From Halobacteriovoraceae bacterium (GTDB taxonomy: Bacteria; Bdellovibrionota; Bacteriovoracia; Bacteriovoracales; Bacteriovoracaceae): a DNA stretch of 64,000 bases. The DNA is taken from assembly GCA_002707495.1 (NCBI GenBank), contig PAMZ01000018.1:310001-374000 (forward strand), read 5' to 3'. Positions 39,807 through 49,035 of this stretch are shown here, one piece after another (the stretch's first letter is position 1; each line of letters opens with the position of its first letter). Under the pieces are notes generated by a model. That model was not told the origin of the DNA. It was given only the letters and a program-made list of their open reading frames with translations, and did no database searches. Made by a program: the position numbers and the translations under genes.

Positions 39807-40600
39807 TAGAACTAGAGGTTTTTTGGTCTCTATTAATTGTGATAGGACTTCTAATTATAATCGATTTTTTCGGACTCTATAATGTAAGCTCTGAGTCACC
39901 AAGCGTAACAGCTAGACTTCTTATAGCAACCAATAGACTTAAAGCTAGATACATTTACATCTTAAGAAATAGAAGGTTCAACCAAATAAATAGCAGTACC
40001 TTTTTTGCGAGCTTTTTAATTCTTTTTTTAACACTTGTCGGTTGTTATTGGCTTATCGCAAAAAAGGAAGTCTTTTTTGAATCTGCTTTATTCTTATTGC
40101 CAGTCTTTATCTTGCTTGTATCCAATTTGGTTATAAAAGAAGAGATTTTTGTAAAAGAAAATTCTAACTCAGTTGTGAAAAGTCTTTTTTATTATTTCAT
40201 TTCCTACTACACAGTAACTAGTTTTAGATTAGCTTCACCTACAGTTAATTCAATTATAAATGCCTCTATCATCATTATGTTGGTGGTGTTTTTTTGGAAT
40301 TCCAGAGGGCCATTAAAATACCGTTCAGCATTTAGTTTAGAGATGTCTAACTTCACAAGAATAAGTTTTTTTATAAGTCTTCTAGCTGTATTTGAACACT
40401 CGGGAGACGCGGTGTTTTTTAGGTATACAGGGCTTTCTTTATTCGTAATTTATTTCATTACTCTCATTTCAGCTTTTTCAATTGAGCACCTTGGTTTTTC
40501 TAGTTTTAAAATACAGTCCAATAGAAAAGAAAGGCTCTACCAAAATTTAATTAGTTTATTTTGTTTAGGAAAATTATGTTTGGTTATTTTGAAATTTTAA
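39803..40600 (+). CDS. Membrane protein faintly resembling HyfC/NuoH
   Basis: A 265-residue protein with about seven to eight predicted membrane helices. Near residues 180-215 the stretch LEMSNFTRISFFISLLAVFE followed by HSGDAVFFRYTGLSLFVIY is similar in spacing to the HyfC/MbhM/NuoH-like motif L-x-M-(x)n-EYSG-x-D-(x)n-Y-x-x-x-L. The quinone-site signature of NuoH is not seen, so function may differ. It overlaps the previous gene by four bases. I regard this as a divergent relative at best. Confidence 0.6.
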   Translation: MIELEVFWSLLIVIGLLIIIDFFGLYNVSSESPSVTARLLIATNRLKARYIYILRNRRFNQINSSTFFASFLILFLTLVGCYWLIAKKEVFFESALFLLPVFILLVSNLVIKEEIFVKENSNSVVKSLFYYFISYYTVTSFRLASPTVNSIINASIIIMLVVFFWNSRGPLKYRSAFSLEMSNFTRISFFISLLAVFEHSGDAVFFRYTGLSLFVIYFITLISAFSIEHLGFSSFKIQSNRKERLYQNLISLFCLGKLCLVILKF

Positions 40601-40983
40601 TCATTATCTTATCTATATGTGTTATGGCAACATGCTTCTATCAAAAAGATAAGAATAGATTTTTGATAGACTTGCTAGCAATAAGCGTTTGCATAAAATT
40701 TATAACAGAAGGTTCTTACTCTACTGCACTAGTGCTTTTTACCATTTTTCTTTTTAAGTTAAATCTTCTTAAGAAAAATCAACATGGGAGTCAATTGCTT
40801 TCAGACTCTGCCAAGAATCAAATTAGAATACTATTAGTTTTCTATGCTATAGCAGTGTTTAATCTCCTTATACTTAGGGGGGCTAATAAGCTAATCTCCT
40901 TTGCAGAATATGATTTCTCATTTGGAGCTATATGCTTATTAATCTCAGTATACCTTCTCGTATTTAGGCGTGTTTATGATTGA
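40576..40983 (+). CDS. Membrane protein, possibly HyfE-like
   Basis: A 135-residue protein with four predicted helices (FEILIIILSICVMATCFY, LLAISVCIKFI, IRILLVFYAIAVFNLLIL, FGAICLLISVYLLVF). ATG 40576 is chosen because AGGA lies five bases upstream; an in-frame TTG at 40561 is weaker. The size and the position after a HyfC-like gene fit the N-terminal part of HyfE, but sequence support is thin. It overlaps the genes on both sides. Confidence 0.55.
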   Translation: MFGYFEILIIILSICVMATCFYQKDKNRFLIDLLAISVCIKFITEGSYSTALVLFTIFLFKLNLLKKNQHGSQLLSDSAKNQIRILLVFYAIAVFNLLILRGANKLISFAEYDFSFGAICLLISVYLLVFRRVYD

Positions 40984-41212
40984 TATAATCGTTCTGGGTT
41001 TTCTTCTTCTTGCAGCTATCTTTGTCTGTGCAAAATTTGGCGTCAATTCCAAAGGTGGTTTTGCTTTTGCTATATGTCTGGCTTGGCTATGTTTTTTGGT
41101 GGAAAGAGCGGTTGGCCAGCCATATGTTGAAAGTCTATTTCCTCTTTTGGGCCTCTTAGTACTTCTTTATAGTAGTATAAAAGATATTAAAAGAGGCGGA
41201 GAAAAAGAATGA
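40976..41212 (+). CDS. Small membrane protein of unknown function
   Basis: A 78-residue protein with two to three hydrophobic segments (IIVLGFLLLAAIFVCAKFGV, FAFAICLAWLCFLV, FPLLGLLVLLYSSI) and a basic C-terminus (KDIKRGGEKE). The ATG at 40976 is preferred over a GTG six bases earlier. It overlaps neighbours by eight and four bases, so it is part of the same operon. A conserved-looking acidic residue in LVERAVGQPYVES lies between helices. No family recognised. Confidence 0.6.
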   Translation: MIDIIVLGFLLLAAIFVCAKFGVNSKGGFAFAICLAWLCFLVERAVGQPYVESLFPLLGLLVLLYSSIKDIKRGGEKE

Positions 41213-42099
41213 TTTTTATATTTATCCTTTTTCAAATATTTCTAAATATTTCTGACAAAAAATTGTTTAGTGGAAATTATTCACCAGTCATTAATATTTT
41301 TTTCGGTATTATCTCAATAACCTTTCTCTTTTTACCTGATTACAATTTGCCTAATTTAATTGAGATCACGCAATTTAATCTTTATATACTTGTCATTTAT
41401 TTTGGGATTAGGTCCATTATTAATTTGGGCTATCTAGTAAATCAAAGCAAACCTGTAGATGTTAATATAGAAGAATTGATCATGGCTTTGTTGTTTTCTG
41501 TCAATAGTATAGAGATTAAAGGGGTTTTACTTCTTGCACTTATATTGATGTCTATAAAGTCTTTTGGAGACAGTATTGAAATAAAAAATATCGATCTATG
41601 GTGTCTTTTTCTCTTAACATTCTCATTTCTCGAGTTTAAGGGCACCTTGGTTATCATGCTGCTAGGTCTCATACAACTTGCAATAGTATTTCTTGCCACA
41701 TCTCGTGGAAGAGAGTCACAGTTAAAGATTGTTATTTTAATTTCTATTCTGTTTTCTCGTTCGATTGTTAGTTTAGAGATCGCAATTATAATGATTGGCT
41801 TTGCCTTTGTTGATAACTTTATAAGTCTCTGTGACAAGAATTTAAGATTGAAAATTGAAAATATTTCTAAAGGTTTTGAGTTTTTCGAAAAGATTAGAAC
41901 TTTTTTTAAACTTAGAATTCAAGAAACCATCGTTCTTGGACCGTATAGGCAGGAGAGCGATATAAGCAGAAATTCAAAAATTTTAGGGAGACCCAATAAT
42001 TTTAAGGCTTATCTCGATCAATATGAATTGAAAGGCAGTGTGATTATTTTTGGATTGTTCTGTTTAACTTTAATATTAGGACTTTTCCACAATGGTTAG
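41209..42099 (+). CDS. Multi-helix membrane protein of unknown function
   Basis: A 296-residue, very hydrophobic protein with about nine predicted helices and a short cytoplasmic-looking charged segment (ISKGFEFFEKIRTFFKLRI, ETIVLGPYRQESDISRN) before the last helix. It overlaps the genes before and after (four and eight bases). It could correspond to part of an antiporter-like subunit of complex I or Hyf, but no diagnostic motif is visible. Confidence 0.6.
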   Translation: MIFIFILFQIFLNISDKKLFSGNYSPVINIFFGIISITFLFLPDYNLPNLIEITQFNLYILVIYFGIRSIINLGYLVNQSKPVDVNIEELIMALLFSVNSIEIKGVLLLALILMSIKSFGDSIEIKNIDLWCLFLLTFSFLEFKGTLVIMLLGLIQLAIVFLATSRGRESQLKIVILISILFSRSIVSLEIAIIMIGFAFVDNFISLCDKNLRLKIENISKGFEFFEKIRTFFKLRIQETIVLGPYRQESDISRNSKILGRPNNFKAYLDQYELKGSVIIFGLFCLTLILGLFHNG

Positions 42100-43078
42100 C
42101 TTTTTAGGTATTTTAAATATATTTGTGGGAGAGAATAGGGCCAAAGAGACTTTTTGTCGGCTTATGCCAATGATTCTATTTTTAGCCTTTGTATCACATC
42201 TTTTCGCATTAAAAGCTTGGACTGCTAAGGTTGGCTTTAGTGGAGGAGAAGCTTATATATTAGTCTATATAGCTAGTATATTTTTGGGCCAATTAGTTTA
42301 CAGTCCTCGTGAGTATATAAAGTCATTTAGAGATTTAATACCGCTCTACACCATTATTTTGTTCGAAGATATATTTATTTCAACAATGCTCTATTCGGCA
42401 TTTTTATTTGCTACAAAGCGCGATAAGTGCACTCATTTGGCCGCCAGTTTCCTGTGTTTTGCAGCAGTAGGAAGCCTTACATATTTGTGGAGTCAACAGT
42501 ATGCGAATCTTAGCTTATTTATAGCGCTTGGATTTTTGTTCTTGAGATATCTAAAAGATGCTGCAAGGACAAGAGAGTTTGAGATGAATATGATGGCAAT
42601 AATTTTTCTCGCCTTTAATTCTCTAGATAATAATCAGAATATTTTTTACGCTCTTCTCATTATATTATCTGTGAATTTGATAAGAAGGTTTAATAGGTTT
42701 CAACATATTTCAACGATTATTAGGCTTCTTAGCTTTGTGGTTCTTGTTAAATTCGAAATATTAACTATGCCGGTTATTATGGCGTATGCTCTGATTTGTT
42801 TAGAGCCAATTGTAACGAGCAATCCACTCAAAAAATTTCGTATTATTCATTACGAGCTGTCTTCACATATTATCGTGATATTCTTCTACTTTTCATTTGT
42901 TTTTATTTATCTGCTGACGAGTACAACTATAGTTGAGTCACTCTTTATGATAATGTCGGCGTTCATTGTTTTGATAAAATTTAGCTTTGGTAGAAATGAA
43001 AGAGGTATTTTTAAAGAGGACCTAGCAATGATAACTCTTTTTGGCTGTTCTCTACTTGTGGGAGGCATTAATGGTTAA
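42092..43078 (+). CDS. Multi-helix membrane protein, possible antiporter-like subunit
   Basis: A 328-residue protein with about ten predicted helices (YILVYIASIFLGQLV, LYTIILFEDIFISTMLYSAF, LSLFIALGFLFL). The paired acidic residues FEDIF in a membrane helix and the conserved-looking lysine/histidine positions recall antiporter-type subunits, but the match is not diagnostic. It overlaps the previous gene by eight bases and the next by eight. Its role is tied to the operon as a whole. Confidence 0.6.
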   Translation: MVSFLGILNIFVGENRAKETFCRLMPMILFLAFVSHLFALKAWTAKVGFSGGEAYILVYIASIFLGQLVYSPREYIKSFRDLIPLYTIILFEDIFISTMLYSAFLFATKRDKCTHLAASFLCFAAVGSLTYLWSQQYANLSLFIALGFLFLRYLKDAARTREFEMNMMAIIFLAFNSLDNNQNIFYALLIILSVNLIRRFNRFQHISTIIRLLSFVVLVKFEILTMPVIMAYALICLEPIVTSNPLKKFRIIHYELSSHIIVIFFYFSFVFIYLLTSTTIVESLFMIMSAFIVLIKFSFGRNERGIFKEDLAMITLFGCSLLVGGING

Positions 43079-44117
43079 TATCTTTCCCATTTTTTTATTA
43101 GGCGGAATAACATTTCTAAGTCAACAGATAACTTCGGGGAAGATTGGGAAAAAGTTAACCGCATTAATTGGTAGCCTTTACCCTCTTATGCTGATGGGTG
43201 GCTTAGAGAGAAACTCATTTCTAGTCATGTTGACATCCTACTTAGTAGTTTTTTATCAAGTTTACTTGTTAGATAAAAAGACTGCATTTTCTAAGGTTTT
43301 TGCAATTGCTACGATTCCTTATTTATGTCTATATTCCTTATTAGAATTGGGTCTGATTGAGTTTCTGTGTTATATACTTTCACTACAGCTTGTATTTCAG
43401 TCTATAAAACATCAAGGTAAGCCCGGGCTTGCTCTTAGAATTTCCTTTACTAGTTCTCTCTCTATAGTGTTTTTAATGGCAATTGCTTGCATCTTTTTGG
43501 GCCAAAGTACTTTTCCATCTTTGTCAGCCACTGCAAAGACTTTTGGAGGCTCTATACTATCTGTTTTAGTGCTAATCTCTGGAATCAAAATTGCGGGGTT
43601 TGGTGATGGTCGAGCTATCGGAATGGGTAGAATACATATTGTTATTATATCCCTAATCCTCAGCCAAAAACTTACTAGCCTATTTCCTAGTATTGTTTCT
43701 TTTAGTCCCTTATTGCTACCCCTATCAATAGTTTTGGCCATATGGTTTTATAATTTTAAGATAGCCTTGGGACACGAGAAGCCAATTTCTTCTATTAATC
43801 TATTTATTGCAAATTTATTCTTAACGTTCTTTAGCTCTTTTTATCTTGGCTTCTCTGGGTATTATCTATTCTTTGTCTCCGGACTGATTTTGCTTTCACT
43901 TTCTAGTCTTTTGAAAGTTTATAGCCGTTCGAAAATTATTCGATATTTATACCTCGGGTTTCCACTGTCTCCTCAGTTTATACACGCTATTTATTGTTTA
44001 AACAGTCAAAATATTGAATTAGATGTTTTAAGTAGGCTGCCTCTTGTTGCTGTTTTAGTTCTTCCCCTTATCTTTTATTCAAAACTATTAAATGAGGATG
44101 ACCGTGGATCGTTATAG
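43071..44117 (+). CDS. Multi-helix membrane protein, possible NuoN/HyfB-like subunit
   Basis: A 348-residue protein with about eleven predicted helices. ATG 43071 is chosen because GGAGG lies five bases upstream; an in-frame start at 43041 lies inside the previous gene. A late segment GFPLSPQFIHAIYCL resembles the G-x-P-L-T-x-G-F-x-x-K region of NuoM/NuoN/MrpD proteins, though the lysine is missing. It is the last membrane gene of the operon and overlaps the TPR gene by 26 bases. Confidence 0.6.
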   Translation: MVNIFPIFLLGGITFLSQQITSGKIGKKLTALIGSLYPLMLMGGLERNSFLVMLTSYLVVFYQVYLLDKKTAFSKVFAIATIPYLCLYSLLELGLIEFLCYILSLQLVFQSIKHQGKPGLALRISFTSSLSIVFLMAIACIFLGQSTFPSLSATAKTFGGSILSVLVLISGIKIAGFGDGRAIGMGRIHIVIISLILSQKLTSLFPSIVSFSPLLLPLSIVLAIWFYNFKIALGHEKPISSINLFIANLFLTFFSSFYLGFSGYYLFFVSGLILLSLSSLLKVYSRSKIIRYLYLGFPLSPQFIHAIYCLNSQNIELDVLSRLPLVAVLVLPLIFYSKLLNEDDRGSL

Positions 44118-47100
44118 AGTAAAGCTAAAAGCGGGAAGGATAATTGGTCCACTGGAATTAAATGATTTCATCGAACTGGTTTATAGGGGTAAATTGGAAG
44201 GCGATGAAGAAATTCAAAGTTTTCCTGTGGGAGAATGGCTTCCACTCACATCTTTTCCAGAACTTTTGAAAGTCTTTGAGAGTCAAATCCAAGAAATCGA
44301 TGAAGAGACGTTTATAAGGGATATCAAAAACCTAGAAATTACTCGAAAGGATCTTTTAGAGTCAGAAGATAAGTTTCAAGAATATGATTATAAAAACAAA
44401 AACGAAATTAAAACTGTCTTGCTCGATCCTGTGAAGGTAGCTACAACGATTCAGCCTTTGAAAGAGGCAGAGCAAAAGAAAGAGGATTCTCCTCTTAATG
44501 AAGAAGAGTCTCTCTTTAACTTTGATTCAGATGCGACCAGAGTCCGCCAGCAACCTACAGTTCAAAAAAAGGGACCTGTAAGTATAGATGAAGATGATAA
44601 GACAAAAATAAACCCTGAATATCAAAAATACTTAGAGCAAGAGAAAAAAAAACAAAAGCCTGAGGAAGAAAAAGAGAAAAAACGAAGGGAACTTGAGCAA
44701 AAGAAAAAAGATAAGACTGTTTTTGACTATGAGAACGAAGCCACTCAATTTATGTCTGTAGATGAGATTGTTCCTGAGTTAGAGTCAGCTATAGAGTCCG
44801 AAGAAGATATAAAAAAAGAAAGAACAAAAGAATCTCAAAAACAATCCCAAGACCAAGCGCCAAAAATTGAGGTAGAAGAAAAGAAGCCTGATAAAAAAAA
44901 TAGATTTTTAATACTAGCTTTTGCAGCCATTCTATTCATTCTCTTTGTCCTTCCAGACGAAAATGATACGAGTAAGCGCGAATTGAAACCGATTGTTACT
45001 ATTGAACCTGAAATAAGCTTCCCTGTTCGTATTGATCCACCTGACAAGACATTGTCAGAGAAGCATTATGCTGAAGCCTTAGCTCTTTATAGAAAATTTG
45101 ACTATAGTTCGATGGTTGAGGCGGTCAAACATTTCAGGCTAGCTGTTGAAAATAATTTTGAATACGACAAAGCTATGCACCGACTTATTTTTACTGCATC
45201 TTATATTTTAGAAGACTCCACGACTTTTGTTGATGACTCGAACTCTATTTTCAAACTCATATTAGTAAATAAATCAAAAATTCTTAAAGATCCCTTCTTC
45301 GCCTCTGCTGTTACACTTTTTTATCTAAAAGTCGGAAAGACCAGTGCAGCCCTATCTACTGTGGAAAAGTTTAAGGCAATACCAGGTGTTAAAGCTAGCG
45401 CTGAGCTTCTTGCTGTTTATTTGAAAGCTTTAGTTTCAGCAGGAGAATTTATCGAGGCAAAAAATATTTATACTAGGATCAGGGCATTGCCCACTCAATC
45501 CCATTTTAGTTTAGAAGCTATGCTCGAGTATCATAAAATATTAGGACAAACAGAAGAGGTGGTTAAAGTCATTAATGAAGCTAAGGCAAAATATCCAGAC
45601 TCTGCTTATTTTGATTTGGAAACTGGTTTATTGCTGGCAGATGCCAATAAAACAGAAGAGTTAAAATCTCTTATTTATGTTCTAAATCAAAATAACGTCG
45701 AGGGCTCAAGAATTTTCCACTCAAAGTATTTGGCCCTACTTGGTCTTTACCATGCTCTTAAAAATAATATTGATTTGGCAGTAAAAACATTTGAAAAATC
45801 TTTAAGCCTGAACCGAAACTTAGATATTATCGAAAAACTAGCTCTTTTGAGAGAGAGTGGAAATAAAAAAACTGATGAACTTATAACTAACTCAAGAGCC
45901 TTGAAAGAGTTAAGGCTTGCGGAAAACGCTCTTCGAAAGGATGACATCGACCAAGCATTTAAACATGCGTTGGTGGCAAGTAATCTTGCGCCAAACCTAT
46001 TGGAAGTAAAACTCATGTTGGCTGATATACAACTTGAAAAAGGTTATATAGAAGATGCTATCGTACAGTTAAAAAAAATGTATGAAAGAAACCCAACCTC
46101 AGTAAAGCTGGTTTTTAAATTGATTGATTCTTATATTGAAGCTTATCAGTTCAAAAATGCAACAAATTTAATGAATATTGCAGCCAGTATACCTGGTGGA
46201 CAGTTGCATGATTTTTACGCAGTAAAAGCCAAGCTATCACTTTATCGTGGGGATAAAAGCGGCGCAATTGGTTGGTATCAAAGAGCTGCAAACTCCAATC
46301 CGATTGATGATTCAAATATTTATGCACTGGCTAAGTTATTTTTAGAAGCATACCGTTTTCTTGATGCTAAGGCCGTTCTTCTAAAAGCAATGGATCTTGA
46401 TCCAAGTAAGGTTGAATATAAATTACTTTATGGAAAAATACTCTATGAAGTAGAGTCTAGTAGTGCTGCAATTGGATACCTATATAATGTACTAGAAGAT
46501 TTTCCTGACCATCCAGCTGTATTAAGTGAAATAGGAATTTACTATTATAGAAGTGGCGAGATCAAAAAATACAAGGAAGTTAAGGAGAGACTCTTGGGTC
46601 TACCAGAGAAGTCTCCCAGCCTTTATCGCTTCTTGATTGAATCTGCCAGGCTCGATGACAGTGTTGAAAAGATGATTGAGTATCAGAAAAAACTTATTGA
46701 AATCGATCCAGGTGATTTAAAAACAAGAATGGAGCTTGCGTCTTCGTTGATTTCTTTAGAAAGATATCCTCAGGCAAAAGAGCAATTAGAGGCAGTCTCA
46801 GACCGGCTAAAAACATACCCCAAGCTCAATTACCTTTTAGCGAGGTTGTACTTACTTGTGGATAATTTTGAAAAGGCTAAGGAACTTGCTTTTAAGGAGG
46901 CTAAAGATAATCCCACAATTGATTCGACTTATGTTCTCCTAGGAGAAATCTATCGTCGTGAAGAGAATTTAATTGAGTCAAATAAGTATTTTGTGAAAGC
47001 ATTACAGATAAACCCAAAAAATATTGAAGCGATGGAAGGGTTAGCTGATATTGCTCTTAAAAACCTTCAGTATCAATTGGCACTAGATCAGTACTTGAAA

Positions 47101-47271
47101 ATTATTGAGCTTGAACCAAATTACGTGGAAGCCTACCGAAAGGTGGGAGATACTTATCGTCAGTTGAGTCAGAGTCAACCCGCTATCGAGTACTATGAAC
47201 AGTATTTACAGAGAAAGCCTAACACCAAATATAAGAGCAAAATTAACTCTTATATTGAACTGATGCGATAA
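44092..47271 (+). CDS. GYF_2-domain, membrane-anchored TPR protein
   Basis: A 1059-residue protein. Residues about 5-60 form a GYF_2-type domain (GPLELNDFIELVYRGKLEGD, then the W in GEWLPL). Residues 75-275 are highly charged and low-complexity, one membrane helix lies at about 275-295 (FLILAFAAILFILFVLP), and the rest is at least fifteen TPR-like repeats. The topology suggests a cytoplasmic sensor-like head and a large periplasmic scaffold. GTG 44104, with GAGG six bases upstream, is an alternative start. It is co-transcribed with the membrane operon, so it may assemble or anchor that complex. Confidence 0.85.
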   Translation: MRMTVDRYRVKLKAGRIIGPLELNDFIELVYRGKLEGDEEIQSFPVGEWLPLTSFPELLKVFESQIQEIDEETFIRDIKNLEITRKDLLESEDKFQEYDYKNKNEIKTVLLDPVKVATTIQPLKEAEQKKEDSPLNEEESLFNFDSDATRVRQQPTVQKKGPVSIDEDDKTKINPEYQKYLEQEKKKQKPEEEKEKKRRELEQKKKDKTVFDYENEATQFMSVDEIVPELESAIESEEDIKKERTKESQKQSQDQAPKIEVEEKKPDKKNRFLILAFAAILFILFVLPDENDTSKRELKPIVTIEPEISFPVRIDPPDKTLSEKHYAEALALYRKFDYSSMVEAVKHFRLAVENNFEYDKAMHRLIFTASYILEDSTTFVDDSNSIFKLILVNKSKILKDPFFASAVTLFYLKVGKTSAALSTVEKFKAIPGVKASAELLAVYLKALVSAGEFIEAKNIYTRIRALPTQSHFSLEAMLEYHKILGQTEEVVKVINEAKAKYPDSAYFDLETGLLLADANKTEELKSLIYVLNQNNVEGSRIFHSKYLALLGLYHALKNNIDLAVKTFEKSLSLNRNLDIIEKLALLRESGNKKTDELITNSRALKELRLAENALRKDDIDQAFKHALVASNLAPNLLEVKLMLADIQLEKGYIEDAIVQLKKMYERNPTSVKLVFKLIDSYIEAYQFKNATNLMNIAASIPGGQLHDFYAVKAKLSLYRGDKSGAIGWYQRAANSNPIDDSNIYALAKLFLEAYRFLDAKAVLLKAMDLDPSKVEYKLLYGKILYEVESSSAAIGYLYNVLEDFPDHPAVLSEIGIYYYRSGEIKKYKEVKERLLGLPEKSPSLYRFLIESARLDDSVEKMIEYQKKLIEIDPGDLKTRMELASSLISLERYPQAKEQLEAVSDRLKTYPKLNYLLARLYLLVDNFEKAKELAFKEAKDNPTIDSTYVLLGEIYRREENLIESNKYFVKALQINPKNIEAMEGLADIALKNLQYQLALDQYLKIIELEPNYVEAYRKVGDTYRQLSQSQPAIEYYEQYLQRKPNTKYKSKINSYIELMR

Positions 47272-47305
47272 CTTATGCTATCTTTGGCCATCAAAGGAAA
47301 GATGT

Positions 47306-48574
47306 ATGCACGACATTAAACATTTTGAAACAAACACTGACCAAGTTAAAAACAATCTCTCTAAGCGAGGATTTGATATATCTTTGGTTGACTCCGCTCT
47401 TGAGCTTAATTTGAAAAGAAAGAAGTTAACGACCGAGGTTGAGTCTAATCAAGCTGAAATAAAAAAACTTTCCAAAGAGGTCGGGAGCATTAAGAAAAAT
47501 GGTGGAGATGCCTCATCACTTATGGAGCAAGTTCAATCTATCAAGGCTAGTATGCAAAACAGTCAGGATGAGCTGGAAAAGACTAAGATTGCATTAAATG
47601 ATGCGCTCGCGGTGATTCCAAATTTGCTAGATGAATCTACTCCTGAAGGTGGGGGAGAAGAGGATAATGTTGAAGTCTCAAGATGGGGTGAGCCAAGATC
47701 ATTCGAATTTCCTATTAAGGATCATGTAGAGCTTGGTGAGAATCTTGGGCAATTGGACTTTGAAGCTGCCGCAAAGCTTACGGGGGCTAGGTTTGTTGTA
47801 TACAAAAAGGGTTTTGCACGCCTAGAGCGAGCCTTGGCAAATTTCATGCTCGATCATCAACTAGAGAGAGGTTATCAGGAAATTATCCCTCCTTTTATTG
47901 TGCATGAGAGATCACTATTTGGAACGGGCCAACTCCCAAAGTTTTCAGAAGACCTTTTTAAAATAGAGGGGCAAGATTGGTATTTGATACCAACTTCAGA
48001 GGTTCCTCTTACAAATTTGAAGCGCGAAGAGGTTTTTGATGAAACTGAATTACCGTTAAAATATACAGGACTGACGCCTTGTTTTAGAAGTGAGGCTGGC
48101 TCTCATGGAAAAGATACTCGAGGCCTTATACGGATGCATCAATTCAATAAAGTTGAGATGGTAAATATTGTTCATCCGGAAAAGTCTGATGAAGTACTTG
48201 AGGAAATGGTAAGATCCGCTGAAGAGCTTCTTGAAAAACTAAATCTTCCTTATCGCAAGCTTCAGCTTTGCACTGGAGATATAGGGTTTGGTTCTAGAAA
48301 AACATACGACTTAGAAGTCTGGGTTCCCAGTCAAAACACGTATAGAGAAATTTCTTCTTGCTCTAATTGTGGAGATTTTCAAGCTCGTAGGGCGGGTATC
48401 AGGTTTAAAAAGCAAGGTGATAAGCCCCAATTCGCCCATACCCTAAATGGTTCAGGCTTAGCTGTTGGTAGAACTCTAGTTGCGGTGGTTGAAAATTATC
48501 AAAATGAAGATGGTACGATTACCGTTCCACAAGCTTTGATTCCCTATATGGGCGGCTTAGAAAAGATAGATTAA
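47306..48574 (+). CDS. serS: Seryl-tRNA synthetase
   Basis: A 422-residue class II aminoacyl-tRNA synthetase charging tRNA-Ser. The N-terminal long coiled-coil arm (residues about 30-105) recognises the long variable arm of tRNA-Ser. Class II motif 2 is TPCFRSEAGSHGKDTRGLIR, and motif 3 is near the end (NGSGLAVGRTLVAVVE). AGGA precedes the ATG by eight bases. It is followed by two tRNA-Ser genes within 300 bp, an apparent functional grouping. Confidence 0.97.
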   Translation: MHDIKHFETNTDQVKNNLSKRGFDISLVDSALELNLKRKKLTTEVESNQAEIKKLSKEVGSIKKNGGDASSLMEQVQSIKASMQNSQDELEKTKIALNDALAVIPNLLDESTPEGGGEEDNVEVSRWGEPRSFEFPIKDHVELGENLGQLDFEAAAKLTGARFVVYKKGFARLERALANFMLDHQLERGYQEIIPPFIVHERSLFGTGQLPKFSEDLFKIEGQDWYLIPTSEVPLTNLKREEVFDETELPLKYTGLTPCFRSEAGSHGKDTRGLIRMHQFNKVEMVNIVHPEKSDEVLEEMVRSAEELLEKLNLPYRKLQLCTGDIGFGSRKTYDLEVWVPSQNTYREISSCSNCGDFQARRAGIRFKKQGDKPQFAHTLNGSGLAVGRTLVAVVENYQNEDGTITVPQALIPYMGGLEKID

Positions 48575-48666
48575 TTTTTTATTCACTGCAGCGGCCACGG
48601 GCGTTGTACTTATTTCATTGATTTCTCATAGTTGAAAGTTTATATTCTTTCCACTGAAAAGTTTGA

Positions 48667-48756
48667 GGAAGTGTGTCCGAGTGGTCGAAGGAGGCAGTTT
48701 TGAAAACTGTTGAGGGTTTGCGCCCTCCGGGGGTTCGAATCCCTCCACTTCCGCCA
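48667..48756 (+). tRNA. tRNA-Ser (anticodon TGA)
   Basis: A 90-base tRNA with encoded CCA. Acceptor arms GGAAGTG and CACTTCC pair. The anticodon stem CAGT..ACTG holds loop TTTGAAA with anticodon TGA. The long variable arm (GAGGGTTTGCGCCCTC) is typical of class II tRNA-Ser, and the T loop is TTCGAAT. Confidence 0.95.
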
Positions 48757-48775
48757 TACTTTTTCAGTCCATTCG

Positions 48776-48863
48776 GAGACGTGGGTGAGTGGTTGAAACC
48801 AGGCCCTTGCTAAGGGTCCGAACGTTCTGCGTTCCGCGAGTTCGAATCTCGCCGTCTCCGCCA
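48776..48863 (+). tRNA. tRNA-Ser (anticodon GCT)
   Basis: An 88-base tRNA with encoded CCA. Acceptor arms GGAGACG and CGTCTCC pair. The anticodon stem CCCT..AGGG holds anticodon GCT. It has a long variable arm and T loop TTCGAAT. It lies 19 bp after the tRNA-Ser(TGA), probably on the same transcript. Confidence 0.95.
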
Positions 48864-49035
48864 CTTTCAAATATAAACACCATAGCATCGTCGTCTGTAC
48901 TCATTCGATTCTTCAGCTTATCTAGTCTCATTGATAACAATAAATAGAAGTAATTTAAGTTCTTTCCCTTAAGATGATATTATAAACTTGAACTTTAAAA
49001 AGTTATAATGGCTCCCGAAGTTTTATTGAGGAATT
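48864..49035. other. Intergenic region after tRNA genes
   Basis: This 172-bp gap between the second tRNA and the SGNH-like gene holds no ORF. Only the GAGGAATT ribosome site at its end is clear. No attachment-site repeat of the tRNA 3' end is visible in it. Confidence 0.5.

Noticed and set aside
44176..44192. TGGTTTATAGGGGTA in the TPR gene, near the 16-bp repeat
   Set aside because: It needs a one-base deletion and a mismatch, and the codons are explained by the GYF_2 domain sequence.
48640..48888. Minus-strand open frame over the tRNA-Ser genes
   Set aside because: It is the complement of two clear tRNAs; the encoded peptide is a well-known false call opposite tRNA-Ser.
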